From NCBI GenBank assembly GCA_031265595.1, contig JAISCM010000022.1, positions 1 through 12,320 of the forward strand: DNA of 12,320 bases, in the 5' to 3' direction. Position numbers and translations under genes: made by a program. The stretch is from Tannerellaceae bacterium. GTDB taxonomy: Bacteria; Bacteroidota; Bacteroidia; Bacteroidales; Tannerellaceae. Shown in pieces: positions 5,868 through 12,320 of this stretch. Numbering within the stretch: position 1 is the first letter of the stretch; each line of letters starts with the position of its first letter. The notes below the pieces were generated by a model. The model was not told the origin of the DNA. It was given only the letters and a program-made list of their open reading frames with translations, and did no database searches.

Positions 5868-6833
5868 ATGATGTCGGTTAAAGAGTATACAGAAGCAATT
5901 AAATCCGCTCTCTTAGGAGTGGCGGTCGGCGACGCGCTGGGCGTTCCCGTTGAATTTAGCAGCAGAGAAGAGTTGCGTGAAGAGCCGGTTACGGATATGT
6001 TGGGCGGCGCGGGGACAACCTACGGACAGCTTGCCGGAACCTGGTCGGACGACAGTTCGCTTACCTTCTGCCTTGCCGAGTCGCTCACAAGAGGTTTCGA
6101 CCTCAACGATATAGCCACTCTCTTCAGGCAATGGCGTTACAATGATTATTGGACAGCAAGAGGCGCGGTTTTCGATGTTGGCCATACTACTCGAAGCGCT
6201 ATAAACCGGCTTGAGCAAGGCGTACAGCCCGATTTGGCAGGCGATACCGGCGAACGCTCTAATGGCAATGGTTCGTTGATGCGCATCCTGCCGCTGCTTT
6301 TCTATCTGGCAGACAAGCCGGAAAGAAGCGAGCGTTTTGCTATTATAAAGCAGGTATCGTCCATCACTCACGGACATATTCGTTCGGTAATCGCCTGCTT
6401 CTACTATCTTGAGTTTGCACGGCAAATGCTGGAGGGAAAAGAGATACATCTTATCTATAAAAACCTGCAAGAGGAAATACCTGCTTTCCTGAATGAACAT
6501 TCAATCAGCCAGGATGAAATATCACTGTTCGACCGGCTATTAACAAGCGATATTGGCCAATTGCCCGAAAGGGAGATCCGTAGCAGCGGGTATGTGGTAC
6601 ATACGCTTGAAGCAAGCATCTGGTGCCTGCTCACAACCGGTAGTTACGAAGAAGCCGTGCTGAAGGCGGTAAATCTTGGCGGCGACACCGACACAACGGC
6701 TGCCGTCGCAGGCGGACTTGCCGGACTGCTCTATGGTACCAACAACATTCCCGGCCGCTGGCTGCAACGGTTGGCGCGACGCGAAGATATTGAAAGGCTT
6801 GCCGAACAGCTGGCCGAAAGAGTAAACAAATAA
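5868..6833 (+). CDS. ADP-ribosylglycohydrolase (DraG/ARH family)
   Basis: A 321-residue cytoplasmic hydrolase of the ADP-ribosylglycohydrolase family, which removes ADP-ribose from proteins or nucleic acids, or splits related ADP-ribose conjugates, using two Mg2+ or Mn2+ ions. Visible motifs are GVAVGDALGVPVEF (17-30), GTWSDDSSLT (57-66) with the metal-binding SDD (usually TDD), SNGNGSLMRILP (131-142), SITHGH (165-170) and the C-terminal metal site GGDTDTTAAVAGGLAG (271-286). Length and motif order are normal, so it should be active; the substrate cannot be told from sequence. Two ATG codons stand in tandem at 5868 and 5871, and either may be used. The next gene begins 14 bases after the stop, so it is the first of three co-directional genes, followed by an RNase Z-like hydrolase and an AlkD-like repair protein. 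Confidence 0.93.
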   Translation: MMSVKEYTEAIKSALLGVAVGDALGVPVEFSSREELREEPVTDMLGGAGTTYGQLAGTWSDDSSLTFCLAESLTRGFDLNDIATLFRQWRYNDYWTARGAVFDVGHTTRSAINRLEQGVQPDLAGDTGERSNGNGSLMRILPLLFYLADKPERSERFAIIKQVSSITHGHIRSVIACFYYLEFARQMLEGKEIHLIYKNLQEEIPAFLNEHSISQDEISLFDRLLTSDIGQLPEREIRSSGYVVHTLEASIWCLLTTGSYEEAVLKAVNLGGDTDTTAAVAGGLAGLLYGTNNIPGRWLQRLARREDIERLAEQLAERVNK

Positions 6834-6847
6834 GATCAGGAAGTAAA

Positions 6848-7618
6848 ATGATGACACTCACTATTCTCGGCTCCGGCTCCGCCTCACCAACGATATCGGC
6901 GTTCCAATCCTCGCAGGTCTTGGAACTTGCAGGCGAAACTTTTTTGATTGACTGCGGCGAAGGCTGTCAGATGCGGCTGGTGCAGTATGGCTTTGATCTC
7001 AATCAAATCGATGGGATCTTCATCTCGCACGCCCACCTCGACCACTATATCGGCCTGCCCGGACTGTTCCACCGCAGTTGGCTGCAAGACCGTAGAAGAC
7101 CGCTTGATCTTTTTGCTCCCCGGGCCGTCTTTGATAAACTTGCGCCGATCTTTGAAGATATATACCCCGGTTTTAAGCTAATGATGAAGGAAATCGAACC
7201 AAACAAACCCTATATTTTGAAACGTTCCGACACGAATAGCGACATCACCGTCAGCACAATTCCACTACGACATGACGGGGAGACAAGCGGTTTCCTGTTT
7301 GAAGAAAATGGTGTGAAGCGATACGCTTATTGTTCGGACACCGCTTACGATGAAACGATTCTCCCGCAAATCGAAGGCGTGGAAGCGCTGTATCACGAAG
7401 CAACTTATACGGAAAGAATAGGTCAATACGCAGCCACCAACGGACACAGCACCGCCCGCCAGGCCGCAACCATTGCCAAACTCGCCAACGCCGGCCAACT
7501 CGTTATCGGGCATTACTCCATCCGAAATCAGGATTATAAAGCATTTGAAAAGGAAGCCAGACAGATCTTTGAAAAGACAGTAGCAGGATACGACGGACTG
7601 CAAGTAAAAATCAATTGA
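6848..7618 (+). CDS. RNase Z-like metallo-beta-lactamase-fold hydrolase
   Basis: A 256-residue two-zinc hydrolase of the metallo-beta-lactamase fold, closest to the RNase Z/ElaC branch. It begins with LTILGSGSASPT (3-14) and shows FLIDCGEGCQMRLVQYG (32-48), the zinc motif SHAHLDHYIGLPGL (HxHxDH), YCSDTAYDE, LYHEATY, NGHSTARQAA and VIGHYS, in the order found in RNase Z. RNase Z trims tRNA 3' ends. This protein is about 50 residues shorter than usual bacterial RNase Z and shows no obvious Gly/Pro-rich exosite arm, so it may act on another phosphodiester substrate. The start is one of two tandem ATGs, preceded by a good ribosome binding site (AGGAAG at 6838-6843). It follows the ADP-ribosylglycohydrolase gene by 14 bases and precedes the AlkD-like gene by 17. 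Confidence 0.88.
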   Translation: MMTLTILGSGSASPTISAFQSSQVLELAGETFLIDCGEGCQMRLVQYGFDLNQIDGIFISHAHLDHYIGLPGLFHRSWLQDRRRPLDLFAPRAVFDKLAPIFEDIYPGFKLMMKEIEPNKPYILKRSDTNSDITVSTIPLRHDGETSGFLFEENGVKRYAYCSDTAYDETILPQIEGVEALYHEATYTERIGQYAATNGHSTARQAATIAKLANAGQLVIGHYSIRNQDYKAFEKEARQIFEKTVAGYDGLQVKIN

Positions 7619-7635
7619 TAACCTCTGTCTTAACT

Positions 7636-8298
7636 ATGGAAGATCGTATCAGGGATATGCAAGGCAGGCTTCGCCGGGTGATGAATGGGGTGGCTGCTGC
7701 CGGTATGCGGGCGCAGGGGATTGATTACAAACTGAACTTCGGGGCGTCTCTGCCTCATATAAAAGAGGTAGCCCTGCTGTATACAAAAGATGCAGCTCTG
7801 GCGGAACGGCTGTGGAAAGAAGACGTCCGCGAGCTGAAGATCATAGCTACGCTGCTGCAACCCCATGAAGCCTTTACCCCCGGACAGGCCGAACGCTGGG
7901 TGACGGATATCCGGTACATAGAAATAGCCGGGCAGTATTGTATAAACCTGTTGCAGCATCTTTCTTTTGCCGGCACATTGGCTGCCGGCTGGATTCTTCG
8001 CAACGAAGGTTTTGTGCAGGTTACGGGCTTTCTTTTGTATGCCCGTTTGTTTGCTGCCGGCTACCGGCTATCGTCCGGAGAAGAGTCTGTCTTTCTGGAT
8101 ACAGCCCGGCAGGTGATAGATAAAGGGATTTCACGCGCACAACGTTCGGCCGTTTCTGCATTAAAACGGTATGGCAGGCAAAGCCGCCAACAGGCAGACC
8201 GGGCGCTTCGTACGATTGCCGCTTACGCCTCGTGCCCCTCTCCCGAAAAGCAGGAAATCTATAACGATATTCAATTTGAGCTTGGGTCTGATTATTAA
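7636..8298 (+). CDS. AlkD-like DNA alkylation repair protein
   Basis: A 220-residue, all-helical protein that resembles the AlkD/AlkC group of HEAT-repeat DNA glycosylases, which remove cationic alkylated purines without flipping the base. The family-like part is YKLNFGASLPHIKEVA (31-46), then LWKEDVRELKIIATLL (59-74) and AERWVTDIRYIEIAGQ (85-100). These match the pattern of a short residue run, W, x-x-x-[VI]-R-E-L and A-x-x-W-[VL]-x-D. The C-terminal part is a series of short helices rich in Arg, suited to DNA binding. The frame remains open to a TTG at 7615 that overlaps the stop of the previous gene; ATG 7636 is preferred because AlkD similarity starts later and the spacing is normal. Its place behind an ADP-ribosylglycohydrolase and an RNase Z-like enzyme hints at a nucleic-acid damage or repair unit. 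Confidence 0.75.
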   Translation: MEDRIRDMQGRLRRVMNGVAAAGMRAQGIDYKLNFGASLPHIKEVALLYTKDAALAERLWKEDVRELKIIATLLQPHEAFTPGQAERWVTDIRYIEIAGQYCINLLQHLSFAGTLAAGWILRNEGFVQVTGFLLYARLFAAGYRLSSGEESVFLDTARQVIDKGISRAQRSAVSALKRYGRQSRQQADRALRTIAAYASCPSPEKQEIYNDIQFELGSDY

Positions 8299-8315
8299 AC
8301 ATTCCTAATTCATAA

Positions 8316-8348
8316 TTCACGGGATTATGGAAGAAAAACGTATCTTTG
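8316..8348 (+). promoter_or_regulatory. Promoter of the Fur-family regulator gene
   Basis: TATCTTTG (8341-8348) is a full match to the Bacteroidetes -7 box TAnnTTTG; TTCA (8316-8319), 21 bases upstream, is a poor -33 match. Transcription would start near 8355, after the in-frame TTG at 8353, so translation must use the ATG at 8371. A Fur-type operator could overlap this site, but I see no clear palindrome. Confidence 0.55.
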
Positions 8349-8370
8349 TCGTTTGCGTGAAGCCGCCATT

Positions 8371-8835
8371 ATGGACAGCAAGTTATATAAAGAAATACTC
8401 GAAAGTTTCACTAACTATTTAACAGAAAAGAAACTTCGCAAAACCGAAGAGCGCTATGCTATATTAGAGGGGGTATGTGCTTTTACGGGACATTTCGATA
8501 TAATTATGCTACACAATAAAATAACAGAAGCCAGGTATTACGTGAGCAAGTCTACCGTTTATAACACATTAGACGTATTGCTCAACGCCGGGATAGTGGT
8601 AAGCTATCAGGTCAACTCCCAGTCGGTGCAGTATGAACTGAAGAAATATGCAGAGACGCACTCACATCTTTTCTGCACCAAATGCGGTTCGATCCGTGAA
8701 ATCAAAAACATACATGTAAAAAGTTTTCTGCGTACAATAAAGACACCCGGGTTCACGCCCGACTTCTATTCATTGTACATTTACGGAGTATGCCGCAAAT
8801 GCAAAAACAAAATTCAGCGAGAGGTAAATAAATAA
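8371..8835 (+). CDS. Fur/PerR/Zur-family transcriptional repressor
   Basis: A 154-residue metal-dependent regulator of the Fur superfamily. The N-terminal winged helix (about 10-85) includes LRKTEERYAILEGV (22-35) and the recognition helix VSKSTVYNTLDVLLNAGIV (58-76). The C-terminal dimerisation domain begins at THSHLFCTKCG (96-106) with the first CxxC (102, 105) and ends with CRKC (141-144), together the structural zinc site. Regulatory metal ligands would include the His residues near 97-99. Whether it senses iron, peroxide, zinc or manganese cannot be decided from sequence. The start is the ATG at 8371, since the upstream TTG at 8353 falls at the very edge of the promoter. purA begins 25 bases after the stop, so purA and the genes beyond may be co-transcribed with it. 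Confidence 0.92.
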   Translation: MDSKLYKEILESFTNYLTEKKLRKTEERYAILEGVCAFTGHFDIIMLHNKITEARYYVSKSTVYNTLDVLLNAGIVVSYQVNSQSVQYELKKYAETHSHLFCTKCGSIREIKNIHVKSFLRTIKTPGFTPDFYSLYIYGVCRKCKNKIQREVNK

Positions 8836-8860
8836 ACGAAATAAGCTTATACAAAGTAAG

Positions 8861-10132
8861 ATGAAAGTAGACGTTTTATTAGGATTACAATGGGGCGATG
8901 AAGGAAAAGGGAAGATAGTAGACGTACTAACCCCCGGGTACGACGTCATAGCCCGTTTTCAGGGAGGCCCCAATGCCGGGCATACCTTAGCGTTTGACGG
9001 GCAAAAATATATTTTACGTTCTATCCCGTCCGGCATTTTCCAGGGAGGAAAAGTAAATGTGATTGGCAACGGCGTAGCGCTCGATCCTTTATTATTTAAA
9101 CAAGAAGTGGAAGAGCTGGCCGAAAGCGGGCACGACCTGACAAAGCGCCTGTTGATCTCCAAGAAAGCGCACCTGATCCTGCCTACCCACCGTGTGCTCG
9201 ACGCCGCTTACGAAGCAGCCAAAGGAGACGGCAAGATAGGCACCACAGGCAAAGGCATCGGCCCTGCTTATACGGACAAAGTAGGCCGCAACGGTCTGCG
9301 CGTAGGCGACTTGCTCCATAACTTTGAAGCCCGGTACAGCGCGGCGAAAGCAAGGCACGAAGCGATACTAAAATCGCTGAACTATGTCTATGATATAAAA
9401 GAACTGGAAGCCGAATGGATGGAAGCCCTGGAATTTCTGAAGAAGTTCGTCCTGGTGGATAGCGAGCATATCATTAATAATGCCTTGAAGGAAGGTAAAT
9501 CGGTATTGGCGGAAGGCGCGCAGGGCACCATGCTTGATATAGACTTCGGCTCGTACCCCTTTGTTACCTCTTCCAATACGGTATGCGCCGGATGTTGCAC
9601 CGGTCTGGGGGTAGCTCCGCGCAGTATCGGCGAGGTATACGGTATCTTTAAGGCATATTGCACGCGTGTAGGCAGCGGCCCTTTCCCTACGGAATTGCTC
9701 GACGAGACCGGCGAAACGATTTGCCGGACAGGGAAAGAGTTTGGTTCCGTAACCGGACGCAAACGGCGTTGCGGCTGGATCGACCTGGTGGCCCTTAAAT
9801 ATGCCGTAATGATCAATGGCGTTACCCGGCTTATTATGATGAAGAGCGACGTGCTGGATGGCTTCGATACAATAAAAGCCTGCGTAGCTTATACAATTAA
9901 TGGCGAGGAAGTAACGGAATTTCCTTACGAAGCAGACGATTCGCTCGAACCGGTCTATGTAGAACTACCCGGCTGGAAGACGGATATGACGAGCATGCAA
10001 AGCGAAAACGAATTTCCCGAAGAGTTTAATGCGTACCTTTCTTTTCTGGAAGAAGAATTAGGCGTGCCTGTCGGGATCGTTTCGGTGGGCCCGGATCGCG
10101 CACAAACGATCATCCGGTATCAGGAGAACTAA
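8861..10132 (+). CDS. purA: Adenylosuccinate synthetase
   Basis: A 423-residue cytoplasmic enzyme that joins IMP and aspartate with GTP to make adenylosuccinate, the first committed step to AMP. All main motifs are present: GLQWGDEGKGK (8-18) with the catalytic Asp13, GGPNAGHT (35-42) with the catalytic His41, the IMP-binding TTGKGIGPAYTDK (128-140), the aspartate/GTP loop VTGRKRRCGW (297-306; usually GRPRRCGW), the guanine-specificity segment KSD (328-330) and SVGPDR (408-413). Length is normal. The gene lies directly behind the Fur-family gene and 43 bases before the membrane peptidase gene. No PurR-like or riboswitch signal is visible in the short gap, so it may depend on the fur promoter. 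Confidence 0.98.
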   Translation: MKVDVLLGLQWGDEGKGKIVDVLTPGYDVIARFQGGPNAGHTLAFDGQKYILRSIPSGIFQGGKVNVIGNGVALDPLLFKQEVEELAESGHDLTKRLLISKKAHLILPTHRVLDAAYEAAKGDGKIGTTGKGIGPAYTDKVGRNGLRVGDLLHNFEARYSAAKARHEAILKSLNYVYDIKELEAEWMEALEFLKKFVLVDSEHIINNALKEGKSVLAEGAQGTMLDIDFGSYPFVTSSNTVCAGCCTGLGVAPRSIGEVYGIFKAYCTRVGSGPFPTELLDETGETICRTGKEFGSVTGRKRRCGWIDLVALKYAVMINGVTRLIMMKSDVLDGFDTIKACVAYTINGEEVTEFPYEADDSLEPVYVELPGWKTDMTSMQSENEFPEEFNAYLSFLEEELGVPVGIVSVGPDRAQTIIRYQEN

Positions 10133-10175
10133 AGAAGAAAGAAAATTGTTATTCAATTAAAACAAGTAGAATAGT

Positions 10176-10862
10176 ATGTCAATTTATTGGATTATATTTA
10201 TTGGTACAGCCCTGTTGAGCTGGCTGGTATCACACCGCTTACAAAGCAAATTTGAGAAATATTCAAAAGTTCCCATCCCCAATGGGATGACCGGAAAAGA
10301 CGTAGCCGAGAGGATGCTGCACGATAATGGTATTTATGATGTAAAGGTGATCTCGACCCCCGGCCATCTGACCGACCATTACAACCCGGCCAACCAGACC
10401 GTCAACCTGAGCGAATCCGTTTATCATAGCAATAGCGTGGCGGCAGCGGCGGTGGCAGCCCACGAATGTGGCCATGCCGTACAACATGCCACGGCGTATG
10501 CACCGCTGAAGATGCGTTCGGCCTTAGTGCCTATTGTTAGTTTTTCTTCCAACATTATGACCTGGGTATTGCTGGGCGGTATGCTCTTGATAAACACATT
10601 CCCCCAATTGCTGCTCTTCGGTATTGTCCTGTTTGCCACTACCACGTTGTTCAGCTTTATCACCTTACCGGTGGAGATCAATGCCAGCCAGCGTGCTGTG
10701 GCTTGGCTCAGCAATGCAGGTATTACCAATGCCAGCACGTATCCGCAAGCCGTTGATGCGTTGAGGTCGGCAGCCTATACGTATGTAGTAGCGGCGCTGG
10801 GTTCGCTGGCTACCCTGTTGTATTATATTATGATATTCCTCAGCGGCCGGAGCCGTGATTAA
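10176..10862 (+). CDS. YugP-type membrane zinc metallopeptidase
   Basis: A 228-residue inner-membrane protein of the putative neutral zinc metallopeptidase family (YugP, Zn_peptidase_2). The catalytic motif AAHECGHAVQH (94-104) contains HExxH as HECGH (96-100), and PVEINAS (165-171) probably gives the third metal ligand. Hydrophobic segments lie at about 3-20, 118-140, 143-165 and 201-222, so the active site should sit near the membrane surface between the first and second. Residues 60-80 (TPGHLTDHYNPANQTVNLSE) are typical of the family. Substrates are unknown; roles in membrane protein turnover are assumed. The start codon follows an AT-rich gap without a clear promoter, suggesting read-through from purA. 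Confidence 0.9.
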   Translation: MSIYWIIFIGTALLSWLVSHRLQSKFEKYSKVPIPNGMTGKDVAERMLHDNGIYDVKVISTPGHLTDHYNPANQTVNLSESVYHSNSVAAAAVAAHECGHAVQHATAYAPLKMRSALVPIVSFSSNIMTWVLLGGMLLINTFPQLLLFGIVLFATTTLFSFITLPVEINASQRAVAWLSNAGITNASTYPQAVDALRSAAYTYVVAALGSLATLLYYIMIFLSGRSRD

Positions 10863-10884
10863 AGAACCGTATGAATCACTATTT

Positions 10885-12320
10885 ATGAAACGATTGGTTA
10901 TTGGCCTTTTCTTCTCAACCCTTCTGGCCGGAAGTCTCTCTGCACAGCAGGGGAGTAAGCAGGTAGACCTGAAAGAGATTACCGATGGAAAATTCCGTCA
11001 GACGACAGCTATAGGCGAAATGCGCCCCATGCCCGGCGGAGAGTATTACACGGCTATGAATAAAGAGCGGAATATGATCATTAAATATGCTTACCGTACA
11101 GGCCATCCTGTAGATACCTTATTTAATGCAAAGAAAGCCCGCGAATGTACGTTCGACGATTTTGAAGGATATGAAATAGCAACTACCGGGCATCGCATCC
11201 TTGTGTGGCGCAATACGGAACGTATCTACCGCCGCTCATTCAAAGCCGATGTGTTCGACTATGATGTACGCCGTAACTATGTAAAGCCTTTATCCGGCGA
11301 AAAGGGAAAAGTAATGATCCCTTCTTTTTCGCCCGACGGGCGTATGTGCGCTTTTGTACGCGACAACAATATATGGGTAAAGAAATTCGATTTCGATACA
11401 GAAGTACAAGTCACAAAAGACGGCGAGATAAACAAGATACTGAATGGTATCACCGACTGGGTGTATGAAGAAGAGTTCAGCGCCACGAACCTGATGGCCT
11501 GGTCGCCGGATAGCGAAGTACTGGCCTTTGTACGCTCAGACGAAACCAACGTGCCGCAGATGTCTATGCAAATCTACGGCGACGGGCTTTATCCCGGATA
11601 CTATAACTTTAAGTATCCCAAAGCCGGCGAACCGAACTCCAGCCTGTCGCTACATTCCTATATTGTTGATACCCGCGAAGTAAAGAACCTGAGCGTCCCC
11701 GGCGAGGGCGGCGGGTATATTCCGCGGATCACCTTCACGAACGACCCTGCCCAGTTGGCCGTTATGACGCTGAACCGGCATCAGAACGTATTCAATATGT
11801 ATTACATCAATCCCAAAAGCGGCGTAGCCCGTTTGATACTGAATGATGAAAACAAGGCATACCTCCATTCGGGCTGGCTTACCTCCATCCGTTTCTATAA
11901 AGAAGGCTTTACGTATGTAAGCGAGAAGAGCGGATATGCCCATGTGTACCTTCATTCGCCCACCGGCGTTGTATTGCGCCAGGTAACGAACGGCAACTGG
12001 GATGTGACCAAGCTGTACGGATACCATGAAGCCACACAGACCGTATACTATGAATCGGCAGAAGAAAGCCCACTGCGCCGCGCAGTATATACAGTAGATG
12101 CGAAAGGGAAGAAAACGAAACTATCGACAGCCGAAGGTACCAACAGCGCCGCGTTCAACGATAATTATACGTATTACGTAAACAGCTATTCCAATGCCCA
12201 TACCCCCGTTATCATTACCGTAAACGAAACGAAATCGGGTAAGATAATAAGGGTATTGCAAGACAATGCCCGCCTGAAAGAGCAATTGGCCGGGTATGCC
12301 TATTCGCCGAAAGAGTTTAT
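10885..12320 (+). CDS. dpp4: Dipeptidyl peptidase IV, S9B family (5' part)
   Basis: The first 478 codons of a serine exopeptidase that removes X-Pro or X-Ala dipeptides from peptide N-termini; the gene runs off the right edge. A Sec signal peptide is clear (MKRLVIGLFFSTLLAGSLSA, likely cut after Ala20), so the enzyme is exported to the periplasm or outer surface. What is visible is the beta-propeller domain, with the double-Glu substrate motif DWVYEEEF (191-198), whose glutamates fix the free N-terminus of the substrate. Stretches such as DYDVRRNYVKPLSGEKGKVM and NWDVTKLYG match, from memory, P. gingivalis DPP IV (723 residues), so about 245 residues are missing, including the Ser-Asp-His triad. 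It starts 22 bases after the membrane peptidase gene. Such enzymes feed peptide-fermenting Bacteroidales. Confidence 0.95.
   Translation, partial: MKRLVIGLFFSTLLAGSLSAQQGSKQVDLKEITDGKFRQTTAIGEMRPMPGGEYYTAMNKERNMIIKYAYRTGHPVDTLFNAKKARECTFDDFEGYEIATTGHRILVWRNTERIYRRSFKADVFDYDVRRNYVKPLSGEKGKVMIPSFSPDGRMCAFVRDNNIWVKKFDFDTEVQVTKDGEINKILNGITDWVYEEEFSATNLMAWSPDSEVLAFVRSDETNVPQMSMQIYGDGLYPGYYNFKYPKAGEPNSSLSLHSYIVDTREVKNLSVPGEGGGYIPRITFTNDPAQLAVMTLNRHQNVFNMYYINPKSGVARLILNDENKAYLHSGWLTSIRFYKEGFTYVSEKSGYAHVYLHSPTGVVLRQVTNGNWDVTKLYGYHEATQTVYYESAEESPLRRAVYTVDAKGKKTKLSTAEGTNSAAFNDNYTYYVNSYSNAHTPVIITVNETKSGKIIRVLQDNARLKEQLAGYAYSPKEF

Noticed and set aside
5913..6500. 195-codon minus-strand open frame
   Set aside because: It lies fully opposite the motif-complete ADP-ribosylglycohydrolase gene and encodes no recognisable domain.
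8353..8370. N-terminal extension of the Fur-family protein from TTG 8353
   Set aside because: The -7 box at 8341-8348 puts the transcript start near 8355, so this codon would not be in the mRNA.
9388..9816. 142-codon minus-strand open frame inside purA
   Set aside because: It is a shadow of purA, which has all catalytic motifs on the plus strand.

Overview
The window looks like a chromosomal segment of a Bacteroidales bacterium, probably near Porphyromonas, Tannerella or Parabacteroides. The best evidence is the right-hand gene: from memory it closely resembles Porphyromonas gingivalis dipeptidyl peptidase IV along its visible length, including the DWVYEEEF motif. Promoter-like sites of the Bacteroidetes type (-33 TTTG, -7 TAnnTTTG) and weak Shine-Dalgarno sequences agree with this. 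No rRNA, tRNA, CRISPR array or transposase gene was seen.

Left part (1-3037) has an accessory character and looks more AT-rich. It starts with a two-gene MNT/HEPN toxin-antitoxin-like module on the minus strand: a nucleotidyltransferase with a textbook promoter, and the first 13 codons of its HEPN partner, which overlaps it. Next comes about 700 bases without a convincing gene. This stretch holds a strictly periodic array of ten alternating 7-bp half-sites (one every 11 bp), a long imperfect inverted repeat and a run of smaller hairpins. Then a minus-strand pair follows: an SMC/OLD-like ATPase with a DUF3696-like C-terminus and, two bases behind it, an unrecognised 277-residue protein ending in a probable terminator. 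The pair has the layout of an ATPase-plus-effector defence module, but this is inference.

Middle part (3076-5610, minus strand) holds a META/HslJ-like lipoprotein gene and a tight pair: a soluble SPFH/band-7 protein with a long charged coiled coil, followed by a NAD-kinase-fold protein with altered motifs. A good promoter lies in front of the SPFH gene.

Right part (5868 to the end, plus strand) has two blocks. The first is ADP-ribosylglycohydrolase, RNase Z-like metallo-hydrolase and an AlkD-like DNA alkylation repair protein, closely spaced and probably co-transcribed. The second begins at its own promoter and contains a Fur-family repressor, purA, a YugP-type membrane zinc peptidase and the 5' two thirds of dipeptidyl peptidase IV, which runs off the window. 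This block mixes metal or peroxide sensing, AMP synthesis, membrane proteolysis and the peptide use expected of an asaccharolytic or protein-using Bacteroidales.
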